From Acanthochlamys bracteata (Eukaryota > Streptophyta > Magnoliopsida > Pandanales > Velloziaceae), in the NCBI GenBank assembly GCA_019914995.1, contig CM034143.1:1738501-1802500 (forward strand): a stretch of DNA of 64,000 nt. The letters run 5' to 3'. Both the position numbers and the translations under genes were made by a program. The notes under the pieces are model-generated. The model saw nothing but the letters and a program-made list of their open reading frames with translations, was not told where the DNA came from and ran no database searches. Shown here one piece after another: positions 1 through 14,000 of the stretch. How positions within the stretch are numbered: position 1 is the first letter of the stretch; every line of letters begins with the position of its first letter.

Positions 1-997
1 AGTACTCATTTTGCTGTCATTAGGATTGCTATGCAGATCAGCTGGAATTCTGGTAGGCCTCTTAAGTATTTTATTGAATTATCTATCTAGATTGCAGTCT
101 CTCTTTAACCTATCATTTGAACTAAGCAAAAGAAACAGTTATAGGTCAAAGTTTAAACCAGGAATATGAGCACATCATGTGAGTTCTTTTATCTTTTATA
201 TACAGCATCTGGTAATAAGTTAATTCTGACTATCCTCCCAATGAATTTCATGTTAGTTACATTTCTTGAGCTGTGATATAAGCGCTATTATGAACTTTTG
301 CTTTGCTAGTTTCTATTGATGATTTTTAGTTTGAAAACAACTAACAAAGATGAAATATAATGCCTCAATCAGATTTTCGTTTTCTCCTTATTGAAGTTAA
401 CCCATCTCATTATTGAAGCCAACCACCCAGGATTAAAAATTGAACAAAATTAAATTAAATGAAAAAAGTAAACTTTAGCTTCTATTTTTAAGTTCTTTGG
501 CAAATTTTGATATGGTGTATCTGAAGTCATAGACACTTGCTATGCTTTAATGAAATCATATAAGCCGACTGTGGTAGCTTTGATTGTACAGGTATTTACT
601 TTACTAAGAGCCCTTGCTAGCTTGGTGGCTGCTAAACTCTGATTAGTATAATTCCATGTAATGTATATTTTTTGTCTTGTGTATGGGTTTGTTGGTTGGT
701 TTATAGAATAAGTGACCAAATGTCAGCAGAAGATTATTTCTCAGATTACTTCTATTTTATTTTATTTTTAGAATCCTGAAAACCATTACTTACATGAACA
801 AAGGTTGTGTATCTTCAGATTATTTTGGTTTGGTTAGAAGGTAATAATTTGCTTGTGGGACAGTAGACGATAATTGCTTGCTTTGTCATATAGGACAACA
901 AAGCACATCTTTTCGTGCAGTCTCGGTGTTCTTATGGTTTAGCCTGTTTGGACAATCAGACAGTTGATAAAGTGAACGGAGTTGGCGGTGAAAAGGA
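1..997. other. Left edge, no recognised gene
   Basis: Moderately AT-rich DNA with no exon or repeat that I can support. Short open stretches near 880-990 do not link to anything. Confidence 0.4.
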
Positions 998-1360
998 ATG
1001 AAATCGGCGTTCGAGAGTTTGCACTATAAGAACCAAAAACCTAGGGGGTTTCTTGGATGGGGCGATGCAAAGAGGGTGATTCACTTTCTAAGGAGCGTGA
1101 AGAGAGGCACGCTATTGGGTATGCATTGAACAATTTATTTTGTTTGAGGTTTTTCTTTTGTTTTCTCATTACTCGAATGAAGAATACTTGGTTTCCTTCT
1201 GTAAATAATTTACCATAAATACAAATTGCAATATTCTGGCATAGCATTGAATTGATACTAGTTTTTGTCAACAGGACTTTACATATGTACTGGCATATTC
1301 TGTAACTACTTCATATGCTATTATCATATGGGTAGGACAGTTCATTCTCCACTCACTTAA
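998..1360 (+). CDS. Possible small two-exon protein, 68 aa, unrecognised
   Basis: An ATG at 998 opens a frame to a GT donor at 1119. A candidate acceptor (polypyrimidine, then CAACAG) places a second exon at 1275-1360 in correct phase, ending in TAA. The joined product would be 68 aa: a basic N-terminal half (GFLGWGDAKRVIHFLRSVKR) followed by a hydrophobic stretch (LYICTGIFCNYFICYY) that could be one membrane segment. I do not recognise the family. The hydrophobic-after-basic layout resembles the N-terminus of a type II membrane protein, so this could also be the first exons of a broken gene. The 3' neighbour is the FAM133-like gene on the opposite strand. Phase-consistent splicing in AT-rich DNA can arise by chance, so confidence is low. 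Confidence 0.22.
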
Positions 1361-1831
1361 TTTGATATTAGAGGGGCCCATATGCAAAATATAAACATAC
1401 ACACAACTGCTATTATCTCTAGCGGCTATCTGAAATACATTTCTTATTATCCTCTTAGGTTCATTTTCCTCTAGATCAACTTCAGGATCTTAATGTTCCT
1501 GCCTTACAGCTTAACTGAATAAATATGTAGTAACAGATCATGACTATAATAACAATGTAGAATGCCGCTTACATAATTTGGGGTGAACCAGAATTGATTT
1601 CTACAGCAACCCATTATCAGGCTGAATCTAAAATCTTAATTTTTAAATAAATGTTCCTTCCAAAGAGGCTGCCGGCAAATTATGGTAGGATCCATCCCCA
1701 CTCTTATGGAAGAACGTATCCAAACTGTCTTCAACTTGAGCAACCCAAGCACAAAGCAACACCTGACAAAGATGGATAAGTCTTTCTTGAGGAGCAACTC
1801 ATCTTCTCCGGAGCACCTTAACTTCTCTTTA

Positions 1832-4800
1832 TCAGCTTTTCACACTACCAAAGAATCTTGAAAGTGGTACTGGTCCATTACTCTCTTCACTATCGCTGGA
1901 GTACTTGGCTCTTGATTTATGCTTTCTTTCCTTCTTTGTCCTTTTTGATCTTGACCTAGACCTCTTAGATTCTCGTTCATCGTCACTGCTTGACGAGTCA
2001 GAGGATGAACTAGAGGAACTTGAGTCAGATGCTCTTCTCCTGTGCTGTAGAAAGTAACTTAAGATTACATTCATTCATAAACAATACAATGCCATCAAAC
2101 TCAATAGAATCTGAAAAGGAAATTATAGAAACTAATAAGATGGACAAATTGAAACGAAAAGGTAGATTCATGATGCACAGAAAAAGAAGAGCATAAAGTT
2201 AGAATCTTAGAATAGTGAGCTAAGGATCTGCTGCCCCAGTAGCAAATAATCAAAAGATTTAAGCAGCATCCAACTACAAAACATGCAAGATTGCAAGTTA
2301 CCAGATTCAGAACTCAGAAGTAAAAAGAAAACCCACACAAAAACTAATAAGAATGTTTAAAAGAAAAAGAACACGATAAAACTTGTACTAGCAACCTACT
2401 TTTTCATGCATCTAGTCTCCAAACAATACACAGATCAGCTCAGGCAGAATTCTTATAACTATCCAACTTTGAGAGCACAAACACATAATTAAGAAGTATC
2501 TACCAACAAGAACATAACCCAAAACTGACCTTCCTTTTTTTACTGCTGATTCTTTTTTTTGAATCTTTATCCTTCTTCTCTGCACATTTAAAAGGATCAA
2601 AAGGTCAACTAAAAAATTCACATTTATTACAACAATGGAGAAGCTCTGAAACAGAAATTGTACTCCTATAGACTTCACATCATTGAGACGGGAGTTGCAC
2701 ATAACATCCACCAAAAATTTAGTTCATTTCAGGAAAGCCGATCTACAATATAAAGGTTACTAACTCATTTCGTTCTGGAATTAAGCCTTTTTCCATCAAA
2801 ATCTTAAGGTTTTAGAATCAATTAACGAGAGTCCTAAGGATACTGAAACCTTATCTGCAAGTGCTATGCTGGTTTTTAGCTCGTAAACCAATGAGTTAGG
2901 GAGAACTTTAAGGAGTTCTTAGTGTAAACATGTCTACACAGAGATATCCTTTTAATTTTGGCATTATTTTCTGTTAGTTTCGCAGGATGAAGTGATTGTT
3001 TAAGAAACCATGCAGAACATGCCGAGGAAACAAAGATAAGAGGATTTGAATACAGTGGAGATAAAAAAACTTAACTTTAAAAAATATGTATATATGGAAT
3101 CATCTTTACCTTTTTTCTGATGCAACCTCATTCCTGAGTAATTTCTTCCAAGGGCAAGCTTCTTTTCTCTCTCTGCATCCAGCTGGGCCCTATATTCTCT
3201 CATCATTCTGTCCTTGTCAGCCTCCAATTCACCCCTTTTCAATTCATCCTCCTACAAGCATAAGAAGATTAAGTTTGCATTCAACGCTGTTAGTATTTTT
3301 ACATGATCAGCTGAGATCTTTGACATTAAAAATATACTTGAAAGTCCATTTATGAGAATGACTAACACAAAAATCAGAGAAGCCTCATCAACCAAACCAA
3401 ATATGCTGGATGCATGTCATAAAAAGCAGCATTTCCATTTGGTTTAAAACATTTGCACTAACAAATAAGAAAGAGCAACAGTGAAACAAACTCTAAGCCG
3501 CTTAATTGCAAATAACTGACATACCTTTTGTTTCTTCTTGAATTCCTCCCATGTTATGGTGTGAGATGTATTCAAACTGGCCAAACGAGCAGCATGCCAC
3601 TCTGGTGAATGAAAAGCACCATCCATCTGTGACGGTCCTCGTTAGTAAAAGTTCAGGGTAACGAACTACCATGTAAAGATTACAAGTTATAGCCATATAA
3701 GAGTTCCAAATTGAGTACAGATTATAAAAGCAAGAACCTATACTTGTCAGAATACCATCTCGATAAAGATTGAAAAGTAAAATTTTCAGTAGCAAAGCTA
3801 AAGAAAATAGCAAAATGAATGTCAACCCTCTTGAGACATCACTAGTTCTAAGAAAAGCAAGCCGTTAGAGTATGAAGCCAATCCTGAAATGTGTCTCAAC
3901 ACCAGGTTCAAACTTTTTAAGGCCTCCATAACTAACTTAAAACTGAGGGCAATGCCACTAATTTGCCAACTTGAAGTTTCCATTTCACTCTTATTAAGGA
4001 ACAACAAGGAAAGTATCTAGCAACTGAGCTTTTGAAGATTACGTAGTCAAACAAAATTAAGGTAGTTTCCTTAATTTTCTTCATTTTATACAACCTAATA
4101 ATCAATTGAAATGCTTGCTAATATAACACATGTAACACGTATAATAAGAAAGAAATTAATCGAGGAATTGACAAAAATTACACAATTATAGTCTTATTAT
4201 ATTGAGGTTAACCTTCTAATACTATGACAAATAGTGCAACCAGAGAATTTTCTTACATTCTATTAATAGGCACAGTTCTGCAATTTTAGTCTAACTTTCA
4301 GAATGCACGGAGCTGAGTACAAAGCAGCAAGGGGTAATCAAGGTGCAGGCTGATGAAGTACAATATTCGAGAAGGAAAAGACACTCAACAGAACAAGTTA
4401 AACAAGACTTTTGATAGGAAAGAATGAAAGCACAAACCTGGCCATTATACAAAGTCACAGGAACATGAGCACACTAAGAAGAATAATGGAAACGAAAATA
4501 TGAATATGATAGAGGAGGCTGCATGGTGACACTGGAGCGGATTGTATGATAGAATGTGCCAGTTTATCTACTTTTACCTCCTCCGATCTGTACGTCTCTC
4601 CCTTCTTTGCAACAATATCCAAAGGCAACAGCCATTACAACTCTAGTCACATCTTACTAGAACGTTTATGGAACACACATTCAACAAAAGTGATTGGTCA
4701 ACTTTGACGTAGAAATGGAAGAAGATATCTTTTGATACATAATAATGATTTTGTGCAACTCTTTAAAAATTTGGCATGTTTATTGTTTATTTACTTGCAC

Positions 4801-5315
4801 AAGCAAATTACTAGATAAATTAACTAAATGTTCCATATCATATTCTTAGGTTTCCATGATCCATAATAATGTCATTTGCCTTTGCACGTAAAATACATAC
4901 AGAATTTAGCTGACACCACATTCAGTCTAGATTAGAATATTTCATAAACCTACTTCTTCATACAGCAGTTAAGAAACCAATACACAAGTAATTTCCACAG
5001 TAGAGAACCAAAAAGATAAATATTTTATCCAATATGTTTTCCAGGAAATCAGAACAACCAAAACTTGCAAGCAGCAAAATCGTGCAAAACACAATGAACC
5101 CAATCCTATCAGCTCCAATTCAAACACAAAAATCGAGGAAACAATCAAAATAAAGAAACATGTATTCATAAAATCAACAGAAACAAACAACAATAAGAAG
5201 AACATCAACAGTGTGGAAGGGGACGGACCATTCCGTCATGGATCTCCTCCGGCCCAGCCGACGACGAGGCAACCCGCGCCCGTTGCATCGACTTGTACGC
5301 TTGATTCTTCCCCAT
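1832..5315 (-). CDS. FAM133-like RS/Ser-rich nuclear protein
   Basis: Five coding exons read on the minus strand: 5315-5229, 3626-3525, 3251-3110, 2579-2530 and 2044-1832 (stop included). All introns are GT-AG and phases agree, giving 197 aa. The N-terminus (MGKNQAYKSMQRAR), the central block around HSPEWHAARLASL and TWEEFKKKQK (about residues 36-63), a charged coiled-coil-like segment, and a Ser-run followed by Arg/Ser/Lys-rich sequence from about residue 128 match plant proteins annotated as FAM133-like. The WEE-KKK block is shared with animal FAM133. The C-terminus ends in a conserved-looking GPVPLSRFFGSVKS. The RS/KR-rich tail suggests a nuclear role near RNA or chromatin, but no biochemical function is established for the plant family. 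The first intron is the largest (about 1.6 kb). Confidence 0.88.
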
Positions 5316-5648
5316 CTCTTAACAATTCTTCCAAAAAAATCTCTCTCGATTCAATCTAACAATCGACAAATCCGCTAATAAGTAGAATGAACAGAAGCTA
5401 AAGGAAGGAAGAAAAAATTAATTTGTGGATTGAGATTCGAAGACCGAAGGAGTTCAAGGGGTTGATTCATTGATTTAAAAAATAAATTTCTCTATTTGCG
5501 AAACAGGGTAGTATCTACCAGAGTTTTACAAAAGCAGCAAAAAACTTCAATTTGCAATATGGACCCATTTCTTATACGTCATTTACGATCGCAGACTTAA
5601 ATTCCTTGAAATACTTCTTGATCAGCAGAGAATTCAGTTCTTAATTTA

Positions 5649-5910
5649 AGGCACGTTTATTTTCTACTTAAAGTTTAATTTTTGGCTAAAAATTAAAATT
5701 TGAAAAATTTATATATTTATTTTATACTAAAACTTTTGATGTTTTAACTTATTTTTAAACTCCATTTCCAATCATCATCTTTAAATTTAAATTACTATTT
5801 TAAATTCATTTTTAATCAAATTTAGATAAAAAATTAAATTTATTTTTAATAATAAAGTTTGAAGTAATCTACTTTCGATAAATCACTTCTAAGCAAAATA
5901 AACAAGTCTT
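5649..5910. mobile_element. MITE remnant, GTTTAYTT family
   Basis: The left end reads AAGGCACGTTTATTTT and the right end, read on the other strand, AAGACTTGTTTATTTT. These are imperfect terminal inverted repeats enclosing about 260 bp of AT-rich non-coding sequence. Similar ends recur at several other sites in the window. No transposase is encoded. Confidence 0.45.
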
Positions 5911-8900
5911 GTTGCTCTCATCAAGTACCAGATCGAATATCTTAATTTTTTTTTTCATGAGCGAAGTAAGAATTTGCTCAGCCATTCAAAATCAGAACCC
6001 ATCCGTTCTCATTCAGGTGCTTTTAAGCTTCCTATATATACCTTGATATGGCTTCTTCTCATTTCATTTCTTGCCGGAGATATTGACAGCCCTCTTTTTC
6101 TAAGCCCTTCTTGGATATTCAATATAATTTTTCCGTGGCTGCTTGTTTATTGTATTCCTGCTAACATCTCCTTGTTTTTTGGAAGATCTTCACACTTGCC
6201 AAATCATGTCTCGTAAGCCTCAGCAACGTTTGTAGTATTGAGCTTTCTAGCTTTCATTTCCAGCTGCATTGCCGAACCACTAATCATTACTTTCTAGGAA
6301 ATTATCTTCAGAGTAAGTAGGATCAACGTTCACCATAAAAACTCTCTGTTCTTCAATCTTGTCATGGTTATTACATGCTGATTTTCACATAGTAAGTTTA
6401 TTGCGTCTTCCTATAATTCACTCGGCCTTCTGTCTGGAAAACCTGAAGACTGAAGAAGATGTCCTTAACAAACTCCTTCTACTTGATGTGTAGTATATGC
6501 TTATCAATGACATACCCTTCAATCCAGTGTTAAATGCAATAGGATTGTGGTGTGGTGAATCTACAAGTGCATAGAAGTTGGTTAGGCTTATGGATGCCTA
6601 AGACATCGACAGGTGCGAGGTCCAGACATTTGGTTGAAACTCAGAGAAGGATAGTTGGATATGGAGAAGTATGCAATTATTGATGCAGTACGTGTTAAGC
6701 TGTTACAGAGTTTTAGTTATATTAAGAGTTTTGGTCAGAATAAATTATAGTATTTTATTAGAATTAAAATTATTTAGAGTTTGAAGTTGTATTTCACTAG
6801 AAATATTATAGATTATGAGTCTATTTATATGCGTGTAAGTATGATTGTAGGGGGAGAAGATTTAGAGTTTAATAAACTTAAAAGTTTTCTCTTTCTTTAT
6901 TATCATGGTTCGGTATTCCTTATAAATCAACGACCTTTGATGTCTAATTGTTCTGGTATTACGTAAGAATCAACAGAACATTAGAAGCCATTTATTCTGG
7001 TATTTTTAGAATAAACAGAATAATTGAAGTTATCTCTATTATTCTTATATCAGTAATAATATTTTTTTATTATTAAAATTATCTTTTTTGAGCTTTTCGC
7101 TGCATCAATTACCTTTTTGTTGTTTCTGTGGATAAGTACCTGTCTTCTTGAATGGAGTCGTACGCTGGTTAATATGCCACTCCAAGTTCTCTAAAATGGT
7201 TTCTGAAGTTATGTTTTGCTTTGATAATGATCATAGAAGTTTTGAAGTATTGGAGTACTCTACATGCTAATGATAAAAATTAATGCACTTTCTGAGGCAT
7301 GCCAGGCGTATTTTACCCCTACAATAAGAGCAATTGACTGGATGACAGTTGGCACAATAGAAGCTGCACCCACTTAGGTGGCAAATTTTGGAAGGATAGT
7401 TTTTTGCGTGACGACTTATGGAGTCTACCGGAAGCAGGTTATTATAGGTACAATAGTCTTGTAAGTTGAAATTACTATAGAAGAAATGGAAAAGGACGAT
7501 TACGTTTTAGTTTATGAGTTATTTATCAAAAGTCTTCCTTGGTGCTTACTAATCTTATGTTAATAAGCATGATCACATTTTTTCTCTTAGAACAGGAGCA
7601 AAGCATGAACAACACTTCATCTTTGTAACGTTCCTCGGTGTTTCTTTTTAAGGAGAAGTTTGTGAATGCTTAAAATAAGCAGTTTTTTTTAGAATGAAGT
7701 TTTATTTAAAGCTTTTCGAAAAACGAGCTTGACTTCTTAATCTAAAAAAGAAAACTAAAAATTATACAATGTCTAATCCATCTGTAGTTTTAGAATTTTA
7801 AATTTTATAAAAACGTTCGAGTTTTTCTAGAATAAAAGTAGTATCATAATCACTGCCAAGCACTCCGTAATGACTGAGTGTATTTGCTAATATTTTATTA
7901 AGTTGACTCGACCATCAAGCAATTGAGCTTTTATTTGACATGCAGGAGGAGTATAGTTTTAGATGCAATTCATCTCAGTGCTTTATTGAGTGTGCAAGGA
8001 TCGTTTTCTTGTTCATGATTACTACTGCTACTTCTTCTACTTTAGTCGTCTTTGTCATAGTTGCGTATGTTTGTTTGGTTATCATTGCTCTTATGTGTGG
8101 TATGGAGTCCATAGCAAGACAGTGTTCTTAGATATGCTTCATCTATGTGCTTCAAGTTTGCAGTTTCTTATTATCAGTCTGCAAAGCCCTGATGCAACAC
8201 AAAGTTCATCTTTCATTCTGCTATTCGAAGTACTTCAAATGAGCAACTCCGAGATTCAGTTTCAGTTCATGAATGTAACAAGTTTGTAGCTCTTCTAAGT
8301 TCAAATAGCTCTGCTTGCTGCAGGTCTTGTAGTAGTCCTGTCTTCTTCTTAGTGAGAAAATCTTGCATTGAACTTGATGATGAAATCAACATATATGAGT
8401 TTTTCTTATGCAACTTTAATGAGGACCCTTGGTAATCATGCACCAATTGAGTTTATTGTGGTTTGGCTTCTGTGCATACTACAAAAGATTGTACAGCTTT
8501 TTTTTTTATATGGTTATGTAGCATCTCTGATAAAATTCGATGGTAATTGTACAATGTTGTAATATATTAAACGAAGATCTACATATACGAAGTGTAATCT
8601 CAATTATTCTGATGATACTCAACTACTATAATAGACTTTGTAAATCTTTTAAATCATACTCTTGCCAATTGTTTCTATCCATATAATGATTTTTTTAGCG
8701 AACATACCTTCCGACCGTGCCATTCGAATAACATACACCTTAGTGGAAAGTGTATATAGATTTTTTAAGAAATTCACCACGTAGGAAAACGTTCTTATTA
8801 AATAATTATAATGAATAATTTAAATTCATAACTAAAGACAATAAGATTCGAACTGTACTATTTTTAGCTACATGTGCAAATGTCTATTTATAGTCAATCT

Positions 8901-9520
8901 TATATATTTTAGTGCACGATTTTGCCACCAATCTTGCTTTAAAATGTTCAATTATACTATATGCTTTATACTTCACAGTGTATAGCTATTAACATCCAGC
9001 TGTTGTCTTTTCTGGCAAAAGATAACGAGTTTCCAAGCTTTATTTGTAAAGACTTAATTTCATTATTCATAACTGCTTTACAGCTCAAATCAATTAAGAT
9101 TTTCTACAACGTTAGGAATGAATATAATAGATAACTGATTTACAAATAACTGATTTGATTCAGACAAACGATGGTTAGACATATCACGACTCATAAAATA
9201 TTTAACTTTTCTAAACACTTCAGATTTATATGTGAGCTTAGAAATTCGTGCATTATGAAGTTATGCTAACTGTTTTCTATATTACTCAGAGATTGAATCA
9301 AGAACATTTTCAGCAATTGATTGGTTTAGCATATAAGTTACTTGTGGAGCGAGAGATTCAGAAGGAGTTGAAAATTGATGTTATATCTTCAGTTTCTGAG
9401 TGTTCATTAACATTTCAACTTGAATTATACCATTCAACTTTTTGTATAGGAACTTTTTGGTAAGTTTACTTATACAGGAAAATAATGCACCTTCTTGTAT
9501 TATGGCTCTTCACCTTATTT

Positions 9521-9644
9521 CGTGTTTACTTATTTAAAAATAAATTTATAAGAGTAAATTTATAAAAATAAAAATAAAAAATATTCTCAAAGTAAATTTT
9601 AGTGAAAAAATCACTTCAGAAGTCACGGTGAAGTAAATAAGCCT
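9521..9644. mobile_element. Short MITE, GTTTACTT family
   Basis: The left end CGTGTTTACTTATTT and the right end AAGTAAATAAGCC form imperfect inverted repeats around about 100 bp of A/T-rich sequence. The same terminal words occur in the copies near 20515 and 49810. Confidence 0.4.
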
Positions 9645-10990
9645 TTGATGGTATAGTTATATGTGTGTTAGACAAAAATTTTCTCAAAAAGTAGTTTGCA
9701 AGCATGGGAATTTGAGTTGTTTTCGTAAACACTGAAGTAGCACTACATATTTTTCTAAATTCTATACATGCCTCGAAGAGTTCTAAGTTCCCTTTATCGA
9801 GTTACCCAATTTAGAACTTTAACTATTTATTTACTTTTAAAATGTATTTTAATTATGTGAAAATAAATTTTTTGAAAGTAAAATTTGGAGTAATAACTGA
9901 AACATATAAAGTAGAGTTTAAAATAAAATTTTGGTGAAAGTATAGCTCAGTATTAAAATATAAATAAAGTTCAGGGTGACAATTGATACACATGAAGTGA
10001 TTCGAAATTAAAATCTAGAAAGAAAAGTTAAATTTCATGATATTAGAACACATTCTTATTGTAAGTAATTCAAAAATAAAATTATTAATCAAAACTTATT
10101 TTCAAATAATTTTATATTTTATCATTTATAATCTAATTAATTTTTTAATAATTCATTATTTTTAAAGCTTATTTAGAAGCAAATAAAAATGTTATTATCA
10201 CTTTTCAGGAATTTGAGAAGTAGGACGTGTTTACTTTAAAATAAATTTATTTTTTTTAAAAATGAGTTTGAAATATAAAATTAAAAATAAAAATATTTAA
10301 TACAAATAAAGTTTTATATTTATTTATCTTATAAATATATTTTAAAATAGTATTTTAAAGAATAAAATTTTGATAGAAATAATTGATTTTTGTATGTTTA
10401 GTTACTTTATATTAAAATTAAATTTGAAAAAAATAAATTTAGCGTGTTGGGAAGCCCTTATCGAATGTTGACGTTGCTAGATAATCCCGATACTTATGTG
10501 GATCCCACATAAATTTAGTATTTTTAGTGATTTGGTTAATGGTTTAAAATAAGATATTTTCTTTGAAAATATAATTTTTTGTAAACTTTTTAGAAATGAA
10601 CTTGTTATATTCAAAATTTTACTACTTATTTATATTTTTCAAAATGTTATATTCTTTAATAAAATAAAAAATAAAAAAGAGATTATATTTGGGAGATTTT
10701 TTATACATTTTTCAATAAATTTTTAAAATATTTTACAAAACTTTTTAAAAATACAAAAAAATTATACATCATAAAATTATTTTATTAATTATTTTTATTA
10801 ATATTTTAAAATAAAAAAGTAAAACTTATTTTAAAATATATTTTTTATACAAACTATTTTTCAATAAATACTTCCGAACCATCTATACAAAATACTCGAG
10901 AATCAAAACCGCCCACCCGAAAGCCGCCAACCCTTTTCTCTTTCTTTTTTATTTCTCACTGTCGACCTTGGTCAGCCGTTAGCCGTTGAT

Positions 10991-10998
10991 TAGGGTTT
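10991..10998 (+). promoter_or_regulatory. Telo-box-like motif in MTR4 leader
   Basis: TAGGGTTT, the reverse complement of the plant telo-box AAACCCTA, lies about 95 bp before the MTR4 start codon in a C/T-rich leader. Telo-boxes are common near transcription starts of plant translation and ribosome-biogenesis genes. Confidence 0.45.
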
Positions 10999-11093
10999 TT
11001 ATTTCTTTCTCTCGTTCCTCCCCTGCGCCCCTCTCTCACCCTACCGCGGCTTCTCTCTTCTCTCCCAAATTCAAAACCCGCGATTACTGAACC

Positions 11094-14000
11094 ATGGCGG
11101 CAACATTGAAACGCAAATTGACGGAATCTTATTCACCGGAGCGTCTCCGGCCTCACAAGGCTGCAAGAGAAGTTGATTCACCTAGGCCATCGGTGGTGGA
11201 GAAAGCGCCTGTGGCGTGTTTACATGATGTGTCGTATCCGGAGGGTTATGCGATTCCTGCGGAGAAGAAGCAGAAGAGTGTGGAGCCGCCGGCGAGGGAG
11301 TTCCCTTTTGAACTTGATACGTTCCAGACTGAAGCTATTGACTGTCTGGAGAATGGCGAGTCTGTTATGGTAAGGCAAGTGTGGCTTTTTCTTGGAGATT
11401 TCAGTTTTTCCTATAAAGTTAAGCATGAGTAATAACTGCTCTAATTAATACTTTAGAGTTTGATGCTTTGATATTTTTGTTACTATATTATTAAAAAAGC
11501 ATGTCTTTCAAAGAGAATGGAAAAAAAGAAAAGGAACTGATAAATTTGTTCTTGCAGTAGTAGTTGCAGTGTCATTGTTTACTCATAGTCATACAATTGT
11601 CATTTAAGGTACGGCTGGAAGTTTCAGTTTGGTGTTTTGTCTGACAGTTGCTTTGCTACTGATACGTGAGATTTACTATCCCTAGTAGTGGCCGGTTTTT
11701 ACTTGGTTTAATTCCTTCATCATTTATAAAATTCTTTTTCGGCCCTTGCCCTTGTGAGATTCTTCTGTTTAGGTTTAGTTCGTTGACTATGTTAGAATTC
11801 TTTGTTTCCTTGATATTCTTCTGTTTTCTTTGCTGCTCCTCATGGATTTCTTCCAAATATAAATATTCTCCCTACTACTTCGATTTGCATTTAAATTCAT
11901 GTCCATTCTAAAACTTATTTTATTAATGTTTTAGCATATCTTCTATTTGTAACTGGTATCTAACTTAAGGTTAACTCTATGCATTTGCCTGTTGGTGCAT
12001 TATAATACTTGTTGCAGAATCTAAAGCACAACCAATTTATGGAAAATTTTGTTGCTATACAATATACTTGAATGCTATTTGAGTTTAGTTTCTTTAAGAA
12101 AGGGGTGCATATGTTGAACCTCACATGTTGCTTTCGTGGTTGCTTAGGTATCCGCACATACTTCAGCTGGGAAGACGGTGGTTGCCTTGTATGCAATTGC
12201 GATGTCTTTGAGAGACAATCAGCGTGTTATCTATACCTCACCAATCAAGGCCCTTAGTAACCAGAAGTATAGAGATTTTAAAGAAGAGTTCTCTGATGTT
12301 GGCTTGATGACAGGGGATGTAACAATAGAACCCAATGCTTCTTGTTTGGTAGGACGAGAAACCTTTTATTTTCTTAGTACTTATGATTATGAATGTAATT
12401 TGTGATTGACTTTAATTTGCAGGTCATGACTACAGAAATTTGGCGTAGTATGCAGTATAAGGGATCAGAAGTCATGCGAGAAGTTGCTTGGATTATTTTT
12501 GATGAAGTACACTACATGCGGGATAGAGAGCGGGGTGTGGTTTGGGAGGAAAGTATTGTTATGGCTCCTAAGAATGCACGATTTGTTTTCCTTTCAGCGA
12601 CAGTGCCAAATGCTAAGGAGTTTGCTGACTGGGTGGCAAAGGTAGCCTCCTGATTATCGTTTTTATATTTGGTTTCCACTAAACACTTAAAGAAATCTGC
12701 TAATTGAACTGGATCGTAGAGTTGTAGTTCATGTCGTGCAGCAATTTATTTAGCAACTACTTGCTAAGTTTCTAAACTCTGTTAGAAGAATTTTGGTCTT
12801 GGTATGTTAGTTAGGTACTTAATGTTTGCAACGGCAGCCCATTCATTTGAGTATATGCATAAACATGAGAGTTCCATGGAGATTAATCTGCTATATGCTC
12901 ACTTTTTTGTATGCAGGTCCACTGCCAGCCTTGTCATATTGTTTATACAGATTATAGGCCAACACCTCTTCAGCATTATGTTTATCCTTCTGGGGGCCGT
13001 GGCGTGTACTTGGTGTTAGATGAGGAAGGGAAGTTTCGGGAAGATAACTTTTCAAAAGCTTTAAATGATCTTGTTCCATCTAATGATGGAGACAAGAAGA
13101 AAGCAAATGGGAAATGGCCAAAGGGACTTGTGGAGGGGAAAACTGGCGAAGGCAGTGATATTTTCAAGCTGGTGAAAATGATTATCAGTGATCAGCTTGA
13201 TCCAGTGATATTGTTCAGTTTCAGCAAAAGAGAATGTGAGTTTCTCGCTTTGCAGGTAATCTTGAACCTTCTGTGTGTATAAGTCGGTTCTTTACTCTCT
13301 AGATTTTGTTGTTTATAAATCAGTTTTTTGTACATCCTTTCAGTAAACAAAATTCATAACACTTAGGACTCCATCTAAATGGAGCGAAAAAAAATGAGAG
13401 GATGATATTTTGTGGGAAACTTTCTTTGATCAGGATTAACTATATGTAGTAAATATATAAATGTGAATTGGCTTGAGACATGGCAAGTGCCTCACATAAT
13501 AGAAAGTGTATCATATGTCTCTAGGTTCCACTGATTTTTTCTTCCCCTTTTAATTTTTTTCACCTAGCCTCAATGTGAATGGAAGAAGTAGGTTTTGTCA
13601 AAATTTTGTAGTCTTACTGATTGTTTCGAAGATGGCTAAAATTGATTTGCATGGGGAGCGAGATGGTACGGATGCAAATACTGAGGCCAAAGAGAGTATA
13701 GAGACCATATTTTGGAGTGCAATGGATTTGCTTTCTGATGACGACAAAAAGCTTCCGCAGGCAAGAATTTATATTTGCTCTGATACATAAGCACATGTGA
13801 TGATCATTTTCTTTGAGAAAAGAACTACGTTTCTATGCTGCTTGCTTGTTTTTCCAGAACTTTTGAAGCGTGTGTATAATATTACTTAATAATTTTGTGG
13901 AAGCTATTCCTTCTTGTGCAATATCGTAGGATTATTTTGATACCGAATGTTGGTGTAGACGCTGATAGAATTCTTAGAAAGCAGAAACTAACTCTGCAGT

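Larger units (their letters stand above)
5316..11093. other. Gene-poor AT-rich intergenic region
   Basis: The start holds the leader and promoter of the FAM133-like gene (roughly 5316-5470). The rest is AT-rich with short ORFs that match nothing I recognise. It contains remnants of the GTTTACTT-type MITE family (5649-5910, 9521-9644, about 10222-10456). A stretch at about 6679-7111 is bounded by short inverted repeats (ATTGATGCAG and CTGCATCAAT) and looks like a decayed mobile element. The last 200 bases are C/T-rich and form the MTR4 leader. Confidence 0.6.

Noticed and set aside
5974..6216. 80-codon hydrophobic open frame in the 5.3-11 kb gap
   Set aside because: Its hydrophobic bias is typical of T-rich non-coding DNA. 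No splice partners or family were seen.
11220..11426. Minus-strand frame opposite MTR4 exon 1
   Set aside because: It is a shadow of the coding strand, which matches MTR4 throughout.
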